Positions 40,861-49,632 of a stretch of 64,000 bases of DNA are shown in pieces. The notes under the pieces were generated by a model. The model saw only the letters and a list, made by a program, of their open reading frames with translations, did not search any database and was not told the origin of the DNA. The translations under genes and the position numbers were made by a program. Origin of the DNA: Dolichospermum sp. DET69 (GTDB lineage: Bacteria; Cyanobacteriota; Cyanobacteriia; Cyanobacteriales; Nostocaceae); assembly GCA_017355425.1 (NCBI GenBank), contig CP070233.1:1467501-1531500 (forward strand). Direction: 5' to 3'. Numbering within the stretch: position 1 is the stretch's first letter; every line of letters begins with the position of its first letter.

Positions 40861-41643
40861 ATGACCATTAATAAGAACGTTAAAGAACAAATTCAAGTAG
40901 ATTTACGCCAAGCGAAAGAAACAGGACAATTAAAAGCTGAACGGATTCGAGAAATTGTGAAATCTGCTATTTCTCAAGTAGGTTCTGAGTTTCAAGAAGG
41001 TTCTCATGAACTGCGTAACTTAGTTAATGATGCTGTTTCTACCGTCATTGATAATTTACAAGAAAAAGGTAGTGAAGTTAAAGAAGGAGTAGTAGCTTCA
41101 ATTGAAGGGGCTATGGAAGCTATAAATCTGAAAAAACACTCAGATATTGTCAAAACACAAGCAGATATTAAGCGTCTACAAGCTCAATTAGATCGAGAAG
41201 AAGAAGAACTACAAACAGAAATTGAAGGAATTTTAACGAAGATAGTAGAAACCAGTCAAAATAAATCAGCAGATACGAAAATTGCGATTGATTCAGCAAT
41301 TAATTCTATCCAAGATAGTGAAGAAATTGGATTATTAAAGAAACGCTATGCACAATTACAAGCACAATCAGCAATTGTCAGAGCAAATTTATCGGCACGT
41401 TATAGTGGAAGTGATCAAGAGGTACAGGATTATTTAAATGAAGCCAAACAATGGTGTGATAAATCCCATCCAAAAGCTGAATCTATCACCTTACAAGTCA
41501 AAGAAAGTTACTCACTTCTAGAACAAAAATTGGCAAATGCAGGTGGAGTTATAGCGAAAAAAGAACGTCAATTAAAACAAACTTTACGGGAGTTACTTTT
41601 AGCAACGGCTGATTTATTCAAAGAAAAAGATATTCGCGCTTAA
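40861..41643 (+). CDS. Helical repeat protein of unknown function
   Basis: A 260-residue, almost wholly helical, highly charged protein (NVKEQIQVDLRQAKETGQLKAERIREIVKSAISQVG, then amphipathic repeats). It resembles the apolipoprotein/LEA-like class of membrane-surface or stress proteins and has a long coiled coil (about 95-215). ATG at 40861 is preferred over 40798. Followed by a hairpin terminator. Confidence 0.65.
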   Translation: MTINKNVKEQIQVDLRQAKETGQLKAERIREIVKSAISQVGSEFQEGSHELRNLVNDAVSTVIDNLQEKGSEVKEGVVASIEGAMEAINLKKHSDIVKTQADIKRLQAQLDREEEELQTEIEGILTKIVETSQNKSADTKIAIDSAINSIQDSEEIGLLKKRYAQLQAQSAIVRANLSARYSGSDQEVQDYLNEAKQWCDKSHPKAESITLQVKESYSLLEQKLANAGGVIAKKERQLKQTLRELLLATADLFKEKDIRA

Positions 41644-41656
41644 ATAATTTATTTTA

Positions 41657-41690
41657 GATCCCCGACTTCTTAAAGAAGTCGGGGATCTTT
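41657..41690 (+). terminator. GATCCCCGACTTCTT hairpin followed by T-run
   Basis: Fifth copy of the family: GATCCCCGACTTCTT-A-AAGAAGTCGGGGATC then TTTT. With the U-tract it makes a good rho-independent terminator for the helical protein gene. Confidence 0.8.
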
Positions 41691-41747
41691 TCTGTTTTTT
41701 CTTCTCGCTATACTTAGTAAGTACCGATACTTTTTTGCTAACAAAAG

Positions 41748-42869
41748 TTAACAAATACATAAGTTGAGGTTTTCTCTCAACCAAGGCGTATCAACCAATG
41801 CACGGAGAAAAATTCCCCGCGCACCATTCAAATCTCTATCCATGACATTATTTGTGGATGGAGATTTTATGGTTTTAGAACCACCAAGATTCTTAACTAT
41901 TTCGCCAGTCCAACTAACAGTCTTTGAAGTATAGGCTTCATTCACGTCCAGCACTATTTTTCTGTATTCAAATGCTTTGTGTTTAATAAATTGTTTGAAT
42001 TGATAGTGCGATAGCGTTAGCATTTGCCGGACTGATTTGGATCTAATCCTTCTTTTTCCTTTCTTTGACATCTGAGATGTTTCAAAAGTTGGTAAAAGAA
42101 TTACATCGAAATTATCAACTAAGAACTTGGTAGTCTTTTTGTGTAATTCAGATCCAAGATTCTTAATCTTTCCTCTCAATTTAGTTGCGGCTAATTTAAG
42201 TCTTCTTTTTTGTTTGCATTTAGCTTGAGATATTTTGCTAACTAACTTATCTAGTTTAAAGCAAAGTTTTTGAATTTTGATGTTAGCAGTATCTCCCAAC
42301 CAACCAAAAGAATCCTCGGAGAAGAATGTTAAAAATGTTCTGATCCCTGGATCTAAAGCCACGACTCGTCCTTGGTTTTCGGCATCGAGTCGCGGTTTTT
42401 CTTCGGGAACTGTTAAGTAGTAATCACCATGAGAGAGAACTAATCGGCAGTCTCCACATCCTTTGGGCAAAGATTCCTTATAGGATGTTTCGCCTAATAT
42501 GGTGTAAAAAATTCCTTTTTCCAGCACTGCCGATTTGGGAATATAACAGGATTGAACTGGATATTTTCTGGATCTAAATCTACATCGACTTATTCCTCCG
42601 CCATTTTTGTATTTCTTTTTGGCATTGCTAACTGCTTTGCAAGCATCCTTAATTGCTATTGATTTAATTTGATAAGGAACACTTTTGCACCAGTCAGGTA
42701 AATCATTAAGAATACCTGTCTTTATAGCTTGCCAATTAGCCTTGATTTCTCCATCTTGCAATAACTTGATAGTTTTGTTGTAAACAAATCTAGAAATACC
42801 AAACCATTGCTTAATTATCGCTTTCTGTGCAGGTGTCAGGCTTAGATAAATCTTCCTTGATTTTTTTAG
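41748..42869 (-). CDS. tnpB: IS607-type TnpB nuclease
   Basis: RNA-guided endonuclease of IS607-type elements (about 373 residues from KKSRKIYLS). RuvC motifs are intact: Asp in VVALDPGIRTFL, Glu in ILLPTFETSQM, Asp in MDRDLNGARG. The zinc-ribbon region reads TSKTVSWTGEIVKNLGGSKTIKSP without Cys; I believe this is common to this branch. The open frame extends to 43139, but that part is the shadow of the tnpA gene in another frame. No canonical start codon is obvious near 42869, so the N-terminus may be damaged. Confidence 0.8.
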   Translation of the reverse strand, partial: LKKSRKIYLSLTPAQKAIIKQWFGISRFVYNKTIKLLQDGEIKANWQAIKTGILNDLPDWCKSVPYQIKSIAIKDACKAVSNAKKKYKNGGGISRCRFRSRKYPVQSCYIPKSAVLEKGIFYTILGETSYKESLPKGCGDCRLVLSHGDYYLTVPEEKPRLDAENQGRVVALDPGIRTFLTFFSEDSFGWLGDTANIKIQKLCFKLDKLVSKISQAKCKQKRRLKLAATKLRGKIKNLGSELHKKTTKFLVDNFDVILLPTFETSQMSKKGKRRIRSKSVRQMLTLSHYQFKQFIKHKAFEYRKIVLDVNEAYTSKTVSWTGEIVKNLGGSKTIKSPSTNNVMDRDLNGARGIFLRALVDTPWLRENLNLCIC

Positions 42870-43428
42870 AGTATTTTCCCCTGCCGTGCATTCTGCATGA
42901 AAAGACGTGAAGGATTGAGAGTAAATCCTGGGTGAGTTCAGTATTTGGGCAATGTACAGTTGCGTCGAGAACCACGATTTGTCCACCGTTTTGTTCGACC
43001 ATATACTGTACAAGTTCAACAAGCTAAGATCCAAATCTTGCGAGTCTATCACGACAGGCAACAACAAGCGTGAACTTATCTCCTCGCAAAAGCTTGTCCA
43101 GTAAGGATTGCAATCCTTTCCTTTTGAAGTTGATTCCACAAGGCGATGTCTTTGATGATTTTGGCTTCTGGGTAGAGGGATTGCTTATGGGCGATTTGTC
43201 TATCGAGATCATCTCGCTGTTTTGAGGAACTAACTCGACAGTAACAAATAATGGTAGCTCGTTCTGAGCTACCGTTGACATATGATTCGACATCATACAG
43301 TCTTTGTCCTGCGGGGTTTTTGATGCTTTTGATTTTCCCTTCATCCGCATATCTCCTCAACGTATTTGGGTGCAATCCCAGAAATTCGACCGCTTTTCAC
43401 CAGTGGTATGTATGCCATTCGCATACTA
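42811..43428 (-). pseudogene. tnpA: IS607-type serine recombinase TnpA, broken
   Basis: Reading from 43428 the protein is recognisable but needs repairs: MRMAYIPLVK, then a 1-nt shift (extra A in GTGAAAAGCG) into VEFLGLHPNTLRRYADEGKI (MerR-like HTH) and CYCRVSSSKQRDDLDRQ (catalytic Ser). A second shift after IIKDI leads to GINFKRKGLQSLL and ACRDRLARFG, followed by an in-frame TAG at 43024-43026, then MVEQNGGQIVVLD and FSCRMHG. Two frameshifts and one stop make it a pseudogene. Confidence 0.85.
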
Positions 43429-43590
43429 TAGCATAAGTTAAGAAAAATTAGCAAATAAGCAACTAAGTAGGTAAACAGGAAAATTTAAAGGTATGTAACG
43501 GTATACAAAGGTGTCTCAACGCAAGATTCTGATTGAGTTTCAGCCATTTTACAAAACGCAATAAATTTCGCTTTTATTATGTACACCTAC
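43376..43590. other. Left end of the IS607-like element
   Basis: AT-rich sequence with TATGCCATTCGCATACTATAGCATA just upstream of tnpA and no gene. The outer boundary of the IS is not clear. Confidence 0.35.
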
Positions 43591-43779
43591 TTAGTTACTT
43601 GCCTCTCTATTAATATTTTCTTCATGCTTGACAATTACCCAAACTGCATGAATGCTACCAGGAAGCCAACCAAGCAGAGTCAGCAAGATGTTAATTAACA
43701 AAGTTGGACCAAATCCAACTGTCAGAAAAACCCCCAATGGGGGTAAAAATACACCGAGCAGTATACGCAATAAGTTCAT
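43591..43779 (-). CDS. YqaE/Pmp3-family membrane protein
   Basis: A 62-residue protein with two TM helices and the family pattern LLGVFLPPLGVFL...ILLTLLGWLPGSIHAVWVI. Pmp3/YqaE proteins are small stress-associated membrane proteins of unknown mechanism. It is monocistronic, next to a lone IS605-like left end. Confidence 0.9.
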   Translation of the reverse strand: MNLLRILLGVFLPPLGVFLTVGFGPTLLINILLTLLGWLPGSIHAVWVIVKHEENINREASN

Positions 43780-43788
43780 AAAACCTCG

Positions 43789-43868
43789 CGGTATGCGGGA
43801 AACTCAGTCACTTTAGTGCTGAGAGGGAAGCGACACGGGCGATTTTAACCGCCGTCAATCTTCTGACG
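43789..43868 (+). mobile_element. Orphan IS605-type left end
   Basis: CGGTATGCGGGAAACTCAG, hairpin CTCAGTCACTTTAGTGCTGAG and a GGCGGTT-type stem followed by CTGACGG. It matches the left ends at 17147 and 56882. No transposase follows on this strand. Confidence 0.6.
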
Positions 43869-43870
43869 GA

Positions 43871-43977
43871 TACAGCACTTTCCGGTGTTATGAGGTACAT
43901 ATATAGCGGGCAAGATGCCCGCACTACAAGAGTTTCATAATTCAAGTTTGTACCTCATTAGAGCGAAATCTGCTGTA
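43871..43977. mobile_element. 107-bp MITE with TACAGCA...ATGAGGTAC ends
   Basis: The ends TACAGCA (43871) and TGCTGTA (43977) are inverted. Symmetry continues inside with ATGAGGTAC/GTACCTCAT. The centre holds a hairpin GCGGGC-AAGAT-GCCCGC. No ORF. Confidence 0.6.
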
Positions 43978-44002
43978 TTTCCTCGTTTTAAATTTGGCTT
44001 AT

Positions 44003-44371
44003 CTATTGACTATCTTGTAATTCAAAACCTTTTTCTGCAAAGTATTTACTGAGAAAGGTATTAGCTAAAGACAGAACTACAGGACCGATAATAAAAGCGA
44101 TAAATCCTTGAACTTGAAAACCTGGAACTAAAACTGATGCTAACCAAAAGCAAATTCCGTTGACAATTAGGGAAAATCCCCCCAAGGTGAGATATGTTAA
44201 AGGTAGAGATAGGATATTGAGAGTTGGTTTAATGCCACTATTAATTGAACCAATCACAACAGCAGCAATTAAAGCGGCAGGAAAATTAGCAATATTGACA
44301 CCGGGAACAACTAAGTCAACAATTAGCAAACTTAAAGCTGTAGCGAGGGCGATGAAAAAATATCCCAACAT
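44003..44371 (-). CDS. Phage holin family (PF04020-like) membrane protein
   Basis: A 122-residue protein with four TM helices and the family pattern LIVDLVVPGVNIANFPAALIAAVVIGSINSGIKPTL. Despite the name these are chromosomal membrane proteins, widespread and of unknown role, with no link to a prophage here. Monocistronic. Confidence 0.88.
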   Translation of the reverse strand: MLGYFFIALATALSLLIVDLVVPGVNIANFPAALIAAVVIGSINSGIKPTLNILSLPLTYLTLGGFSLIVNGICFWLASVLVPGFQVQGFIAFIIGPVVLSLANTFLSKYFAEKGFELQDSQ

Positions 44372-44742
44372 TTTTTTACCTCAGTAATAGCAATATCAGG
44401 GCTAACCACTATTCTCAAATATGGATTAATGTTTGACATCTTTTGTTGGGTAGAACTATTATCTGTCTGAGGTTAGAGTTGATTTTTTTCACGCAGAGTC
44501 GCTCCAGACACAGAGAGAATTAACTTATTAGTGTTGATTCTGTGATTTTATAATTATTCTAATTCCTGATACTATTTCTGAATGAAGATGTGCTTTATTT
44601 TTATTTGTAGAGACGTTCCATGGAACGTCTCTACATTTATTTGACGCAACTTCACATAGAATTGGTATGACTCCTAATTCCTGACTCCTGACTCCACAAG
44701 AGGGGCAACCACAGGGGGATTGCCCCTACTGACTTCTTCTTC
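44372..44742. other. Intergenic region between Tex and holin-family genes
   Basis: Contains the GTAGAGACGTTCC palindrome (44607-44634), a CTCCTAATTCCTGACTCC tract near 44670, and a GGGGCAA...TTGCCCC stem (about 44703-44727) just past the tex stop. No gene. Confidence 0.5.
44607..44634. repeat. GTAGAGACGTTCC palindrome, copy 2
   Basis: Perfect 28-bp palindrome GTAGAGACGTTCCATGGAAC... with sister at 39029-39056. Confidence 0.75.
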
Positions 44743-46902
44743 TTATTGCTTAATTCCTTTCATTGATAAACTTATGCGTTTGAGTTTTTCATTTATTTCT
44801 AAAACTTGGACTGTGACAACTTGTCCAACTTTGACAATTTTTTTGGGATCATCTACAAATCTATCAGCAAGTTGGGAAATATGCACTAAGCCATCTTGAT
44901 GTACACCAATATCAACGAAAGCACCAAAGTTAGCAACGTTGGTAATCATTCCTTCTAGTGACATTCCTACTGTTAGATCCCTAATTTCTTTGATTCCCGC
45001 TTTAAAGGTAGCATATTTGAATTCAGCCCGAGGATCTCTTCCTGGTTTCTCTAATTCGCTGAGAATATCCCGCAGAGTTGGTTCTCCAATAGTGTCAGTA
45101 ACGTATTTTTTCAGGTTAGCTTTTTTAAGGTTTTCCGCAATTTGTGTAACTTGATTTAAGGATACTCCTAAATCAGCAGCGATAGATTGCACTAGGGAGT
45201 AACTTTCTGGATGAACTGCGGTATTATCTAAAGGGTTTTCACCACCACGAATTCTTAAAAAACCTGCTGCTTGTTCAAAGGCTTTTGGTCCTAATTTGGC
45301 TACTTTTAAAAGTTGACGACGATTTTTAAATGCGCCATTTTCGTTGCGATAGGCAATAATATTATTGGCTATGGTTGGGGTAATTCCCGATACAAATGTA
45401 AGCAGTTCTTTGGAAGCTGTATTTAAATCTACACCCACATAGTTAACGCAACTTTCTACTGTTTCATCTAATTTCTTTTTCAGTAATTTTTGATCAACGT
45501 CATGTTGATATTGTCCGACACCAATTGATTTAGGATCTATTTTCACTAATTCTGCTAAAGGATCTTGTAATCTGCGGCCAATACTAATTGCACCCCGCAC
45601 GGTAATATCTAAATCCGGAAATTCTTCTCTAGCTACTTCGCTGGCAGAATATATAGATGCACCAGATTCATTTACCATGACTTTAACTGGGTTATGGGCT
45701 ATATTTGGTAATACTTCTGCTACAAATTCTTCTGTTTCCCGCGAAGCTGTCCCGTTACCAATAGCGATTAATTGAACTTGGTATTTTTCCAGTAATTTTT
45801 TAATAGTTTGTCCGGCTTTTTGGCGTTGTTCTACTGCTTGGTGGGGAAATACGGCTTGATATTCTAAAAATTGACCTGTTTCATCTAGTATAGCGACTTT
45901 ACACCCAGTTCTAAAACCAGGATCTATAGCCATTGTCGGTTTCATTCCTGCTGGTGCTGATAATAGCAATTCTCGCAAGTTTGTTTCAAAGGTTTTGATT
46001 GATTTTATGTCAGCAAAGGTTTTTTTCTCGTTAGTTACTTCGCTAATTAAGGAAGTTTTCATCAAGCGGTTAAAACCATCTTTTATCATGGCTTGATAAA
46101 AATCTCTAATATTGCTAACTTTGGTTTTTATTTCCTGAGATTCTAAATAACCAAGGACGATATCTTCATCAAAAGCAACTTCAAAACTGAGGATTTTTTC
46201 ATCTTCTCCTCGACATAAAGCCAACAGATTATGAGGGGCAATATTTTTGACTTTAATCTGATAATTGCGGTACATTTCAAATTTTGTTGTCCCTTCGGGA
46301 TGTTCGTCTTTAATTCGAGAAATAAACAGCCCATTTTCTAAAAGATAGTCGCGTATATAAGCGCGTGATTCTGCTTTTTCTGCTACTTCTTCCGCTAAGA
46401 TATCAGATGCACCTTTCAAAGCTTCATCTGCACTTTTTACTCCCAAAGTTTCCGAAATATATTTTGCTGCTTCTGCTTCTAATGATGCGGAAATACCATT
46501 TTTAATATTCAGAGCTTGAATAAATCTTGCGAGAGGTTCTAGACCTTTTTCCCTAGCAATGGTAGCACGAGTCCGGCGTTTGGGGCGATAGGGTAAATAT
46601 AAATCCTCAAGTTCGGTTTTTTGTAAACAGGATGCTATTTTTGCATTTAATTCTGGGGTAAGTTTATCTTGTTGAGCGATCGCATTGACAATAACTTTTT
46701 TTCTTTCTTCCAATTCCGTTAAGTAATTATGCCTATCTTGTAAATCTCGCAATTGCACCTCATCCATTTCATCAGTCCGTTCTTTGCGGTAACGGGCAAT
46801 AAAGGGGATTGTCGCCCCTTCTGCTAACAGTTCCAGGGCATTTTGTACCTGGTTGGGTCTAAGATTGAGTTCAGTAGCAAGGAGTTGGGAAATGTTCAAC
46901 AT
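44743..46902 (-). CDS. tex: Tex, S1-domain transcription accessory protein
   Basis: A 719-residue nucleic-acid-binding protein. Domains in order: N-terminal helical domain (about 1-200), YqgF/RNase H-like fold (about 315-445; TMAIDPGFRTGCKVAILD), tandem helix-hairpin-helix (about 485-560; LLTFVSGITPTIANNIIAYR) and a C-terminal S1 domain (about 645-715; VGMSLEGMITNVANFGAFVDIGVHQDGLVHIS). Role in transcription or RNA handling. Length normal and all domains intact. Confidence 0.96.
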   Translation of the reverse strand: MLNISQLLATELNLRPNQVQNALELLAEGATIPFIARYRKERTDEMDEVQLRDLQDRHNYLTELEERKKVIVNAIAQQDKLTPELNAKIASCLQKTELEDLYLPYRPKRRTRATIAREKGLEPLARFIQALNIKNGISASLEAEAAKYISETLGVKSADEALKGASDILAEEVAEKAESRAYIRDYLLENGLFISRIKDEHPEGTTKFEMYRNYQIKVKNIAPHNLLALCRGEDEKILSFEVAFDEDIVLGYLESQEIKTKVSNIRDFYQAMIKDGFNRLMKTSLISEVTNEKKTFADIKSIKTFETNLRELLLSAPAGMKPTMAIDPGFRTGCKVAILDETGQFLEYQAVFPHQAVEQRQKAGQTIKKLLEKYQVQLIAIGNGTASRETEEFVAEVLPNIAHNPVKVMVNESGASIYSASEVAREEFPDLDITVRGAISIGRRLQDPLAELVKIDPKSIGVGQYQHDVDQKLLKKKLDETVESCVNYVGVDLNTASKELLTFVSGITPTIANNIIAYRNENGAFKNRRQLLKVAKLGPKAFEQAAGFLRIRGGENPLDNTAVHPESYSLVQSIAADLGVSLNQVTQIAENLKKANLKKYVTDTIGEPTLRDILSELEKPGRDPRAEFKYATFKAGIKEIRDLTVGMSLEGMITNVANFGAFVDIGVHQDGLVHISQLADRFVDDPKKIVKVGQVVTVQVLEINEKLKRISLSMKGIKQ

Positions 46903-47122
46903 TGGATATTCAAATTGAAAGTGTTAAATTGATTTCAGCACGAATAGATAGTGTTAATTTAATTTAGCAAATAATGGCACCATTATAAAACAGCCACACA
47001 ATAGGATTCCCATCAGGTTCTTGCCATTTTGCCTTACTTAAGTATAATGTTAATAACGCTCCCAAAGATAGTTTTAATCTACTAGTATTAAATAGTAGAT
47101 CGTAGTTTAGAGATTAGCAAAG

Positions 47123-47335
47123 ATGCCTTTATTTTTTTTAATGACATTAGTTACAGGTGTAATGACTGGTTATCTCTTCCAAAGAGATGGTGATGAAATC
47201 ACTAATATTGCAGGTGTTTTAACAGCCGTCATTTTTATTGTGAGTTTAGTGTTAGCACCTTGGCAAATTCAGTTTGGTTTGTTGATATTTGTTGTCATTG
47301 TTAGTAACAAACTGCTGAAGAAAAATTGGTTTTAA
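47123..47335 (+). CDS. Small membrane protein, 70 aa
   Basis: Two or three TM helices (LFFLMTLVTGVMTGYLF, VLTAVIFIVSLVLAPWQI, FGLLIFVVIVS) and a basic C-terminus (KKNWF). Looks like a conserved cyanobacterial protein of unknown function. Divergent from tex. Confidence 0.6.
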   Translation: MPLFFLMTLVTGVMTGYLFQRDGDEITNIAGVLTAVIFIVSLVLAPWQIQFGLLIFVVIVSNKLLKKNWF

Positions 47336-47552
47336 ATCAATTTTCGCAATTTAGCACCAAAATACAATTAAGTCGGCAATTATCCACCCTCGTCAAAATT
47401 AATAATTGAGGAGAAAGAGGATGTTGACAGTTTTATCAAATATAGTTAGTTTGAAACTATATAATTCACGACTTGCCTAAAATTGTCTGTTCTTTTAGTT
47501 GATGAAGGTATGAATATATTTCTTTATTCAGATTAGCCAACTCAGTAATATA

Positions 47553-48155
47553 TCACCAAGATACAAATATCCCATAAATAGTTTGAATATGTTGCTTCAT
47601 ACCAACATCAGTAACTCCTACAAGATATTTTAATAACCCATCAACATCCTTGATAGCTTTAGCTGTCAGTCTAACTTTTCCTGTTGATGTTTGTGTCCAA
47701 GAATTTGCAGGAATAGGAAAGCCATGAGCAAAACTGTGTCTTACTTGCAGAATCTCGTTTAGCATCTGCCGAGTGGCTAGTGCATTTATATTTCTTTTTG
47801 ACCAAACCCAATCATTTATCGGGTCGTAACCAGTATATTGAACTAAAAGATTACGAGAATTATCTGCATTTGGCGTATTAAATTGTTTAAGCGAACGTTC
47901 TGCGGCATTTTTCGCAAGGGAATGTACAGCATAAAACTGAGGATTTAAAGGGTTTGCAGTTACATCAAAAAAGTTGCGAACTAGTTCTTCAATATACGTT
48001 TCCCATCCTGCTACAAACATTGCTAAAGCTGAATGGTAATATATTTGAGTGTGACTATTTAATATTGGACGTAGGCGAATATCTGTAGCAGTATCACGTA
48101 AGACACGAGCCTTCTGAGCTACCAAATCATATTTTAAGGCTGCTGGTGATGACAC
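47553..48155 (-). CDS. HEPN-domain protein, predicted RNase
   Basis: A 200-residue helical protein. The segment IYYHSALAMFVAGWETYIEELVRNFF and the motif Arg139-x4-His144 (VRHSFAHGFPIP) are those of HEPN ribonucleases of the RiboL-PSP/MAE_28990-like type. HEPN proteins cut RNA in toxin-antitoxin, abortive infection and CRISPR contexts. Its ATG is 10 bp after the stop of the ParA-like gene on the same strand, so the two are almost certainly co-expressed. Whether it is toxic is untested. Confidence 0.75.
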   Translation of the reverse strand: MSSPAALKYDLVAQKARVLRDTATDIRLRPILNSHTQIYYHSALAMFVAGWETYIEELVRNFFDVTANPLNPQFYAVHSLAKNAAERSLKQFNTPNADNSRNLLVQYTGYDPINDWVWSKRNINALATRQMLNEILQVRHSFAHGFPIPANSWTQTSTGKVRLTAKAIKDVDGLLKYLVGVTDVGMKQHIQTIYGIFVSW

Positions 48156-48165
48156 TGTAATACTC

Positions 48166-49200
48166 TCAGAGACAGTTTACAAATGCTTCAAGTGCTTTTC
48201 GATACCTTTGTAATGGCTCTGGATTTAATTGTATTCGCTGCTCACCAATTGTTTTAGGACCTGGTTTAAGTTTATGTAATGGAGTACCAGTTGTTGCAGC
48301 AACGACACAAGCACTGTGATAATCTGGAATTTCAATAAAATTTTCGCTGGGAAAGTCTTTAGGATTAGCAAAAATATGACGATTTTTGTTATGTATATCA
48401 TCCATAGTTTTCTTAATAATTTTATTAACAGCTATAAATGCGGAGGCAGCTTTACCTTCATACATAGTTACCCTATTACTCACAAATGTATGTAATTTTG
48501 GTACAGATAAACCTTCATCTTTTGCGCGTTTTGCAAAACTAATTCGTGCATAAGGGGCAGTATTCGGATCGCTAATACCATATAGAAGTGCCACCACATT
48601 TTCAATTGCACGACGTGAACTATCATCCGCAGTGAATGGAACAACTATACCTTCTGCTGCAGCTAGACCAAGCTGTGTATATACAGCAAAACTAGGATTA
48701 CAATCAATTAAAAACAGAGTATCTCTGTCACCACTATGTGTACGCAGAGCAACTGTTAAATCTCGAATCCAACTCAGCACCTGCTTCCAAGCATCTATTG
48801 GTATTTGCAGTTGAGAAGTTTGTCGAATTGCTTCAGAAATTATTTCTAAGAGATTGTCACCACAAATAAGCCTCAAATTTTCTGGTATTTGTGGATTAAA
48901 TTCTTTTGGCTCACACACATAAGGAGATACATCTTGAATCATTCGGAAGGGTGAGTTAAGACGTGCTTCCAAGTAGCCCGCTACTGTCGCACGAGGTGTC
49001 TTACTACTTAAAGAATTGAGAGCTTCAGGACTTTTCAGATATCCCCCTAATAAAGTTTCTGAAACATTAGCTTGCGGACACAAATCAATTACATAAACAT
49101 CTGTATCGGGATAAAGGTGAGCATATTCAGAAGCAGCTACAAAGCAAAGAAAGCTTTTTCCTACTCCGCCTTTGTTGTTCCAAAAAGCATAAGAACTCAT
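48166..49200 (-). CDS. ParA/MinD-like ATPase paired with HEPN gene
   Basis: A 344-residue P-loop ATPase. Deviant Walker A KGGVGKS (10-16), Walker A' region VIDLCPQANVS (Asp39) and Walker B LFLIDCNPS (Asp166) are typical of ParA/Soj. It is longer than plasmid ParA (about 250) with a C-terminal extension. There is no parB, parS or plasmid gene nearby. Its sole neighbour in the transcript is the HEPN protein, suggesting a regulatory or sensor role, not DNA segregation. Confidence 0.85.
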   Translation of the reverse strand: MSSYAFWNNKGGVGKSFLCFVAASEYAHLYPDTDVYVIDLCPQANVSETLLGGYLKSPEALNSLSSKTPRATVAGYLEARLNSPFRMIQDVSPYVCEPKEFNPQIPENLRLICGDNLLEIISEAIRQTSQLQIPIDAWKQVLSWIRDLTVALRTHSGDRDTLFLIDCNPSFAVYTQLGLAAAEGIVVPFTADDSSRRAIENVVALLYGISDPNTAPYARISFAKRAKDEGLSVPKLHTFVSNRVTMYEGKAASAFIAVNKIIKKTMDDIHNKNRHIFANPKDFPSENFIEIPDYHSACVVAATTGTPLHKLKPGPKTIGEQRIQLNPEPLQRYRKALEAFVNCL

Positions 49201-49632
49201 TTTTTAGATTCCTTTTGTTGATAAAACAGTCTCTTTAGTTATTAATAATTTTGGGAAACGTTTACCTCTATTATTGCAAAATTAAGTTGAGTAAACTGGC
49301 ATTTTATCTCAAATTGTATATAATAACAAAAATCATACCGTATAAAAAATACATTATTTATTTCCGTCATATCCGATCTTACAGTAAATTGCAATCAATT
49401 GTGCCACAGAGGGAAATAATCAAAACCAGTGATAGACTTCGTTCTGTGATTTATTTTGTAGCGGGTTTGATTCCTACGAAAAGCTTCACTATTGAACCTT
49501 GCTGCAAAAGACAATATGGCGGAAAACCCTACCGCCTAACTGCCAACAACGGCTTTCATAGATTTGTTAGACTGAGTACACCAGGATATTGTCAGTCACA
49601 TCTATAGATAACGCCAGCAGACGAGGCTTTTA
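49201..49632. other. Intergenic region between ParA-like gene and tldD
   Basis: Divergent control region. The frame at 49251-49607 has atypical composition and no family similarity and is not accepted as a gene. No repeat or RNA recognised. Confidence 0.4.

Noticed and set aside
43024-43139. N-terminal extension of the IS607 TnpB
   Set aside because: This segment is the tnpA gene read in the wrong frame; TnpB similarity starts near KKSRKIYLS.
44003-44371. Prophage remnant because of the holin-family protein
   Set aside because: This family is chromosomal and widespread, and no other phage gene is nearby.
48166-49200. Plasmid partition locus
   Set aside because: No parB, parS, replication gene or plasmid feature; the only partner is a HEPN protein.
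49251-49607. 118-aa gene upstream of tldD
   Set aside because: Odd composition, no family similarity and no ribosome site; probably chance.
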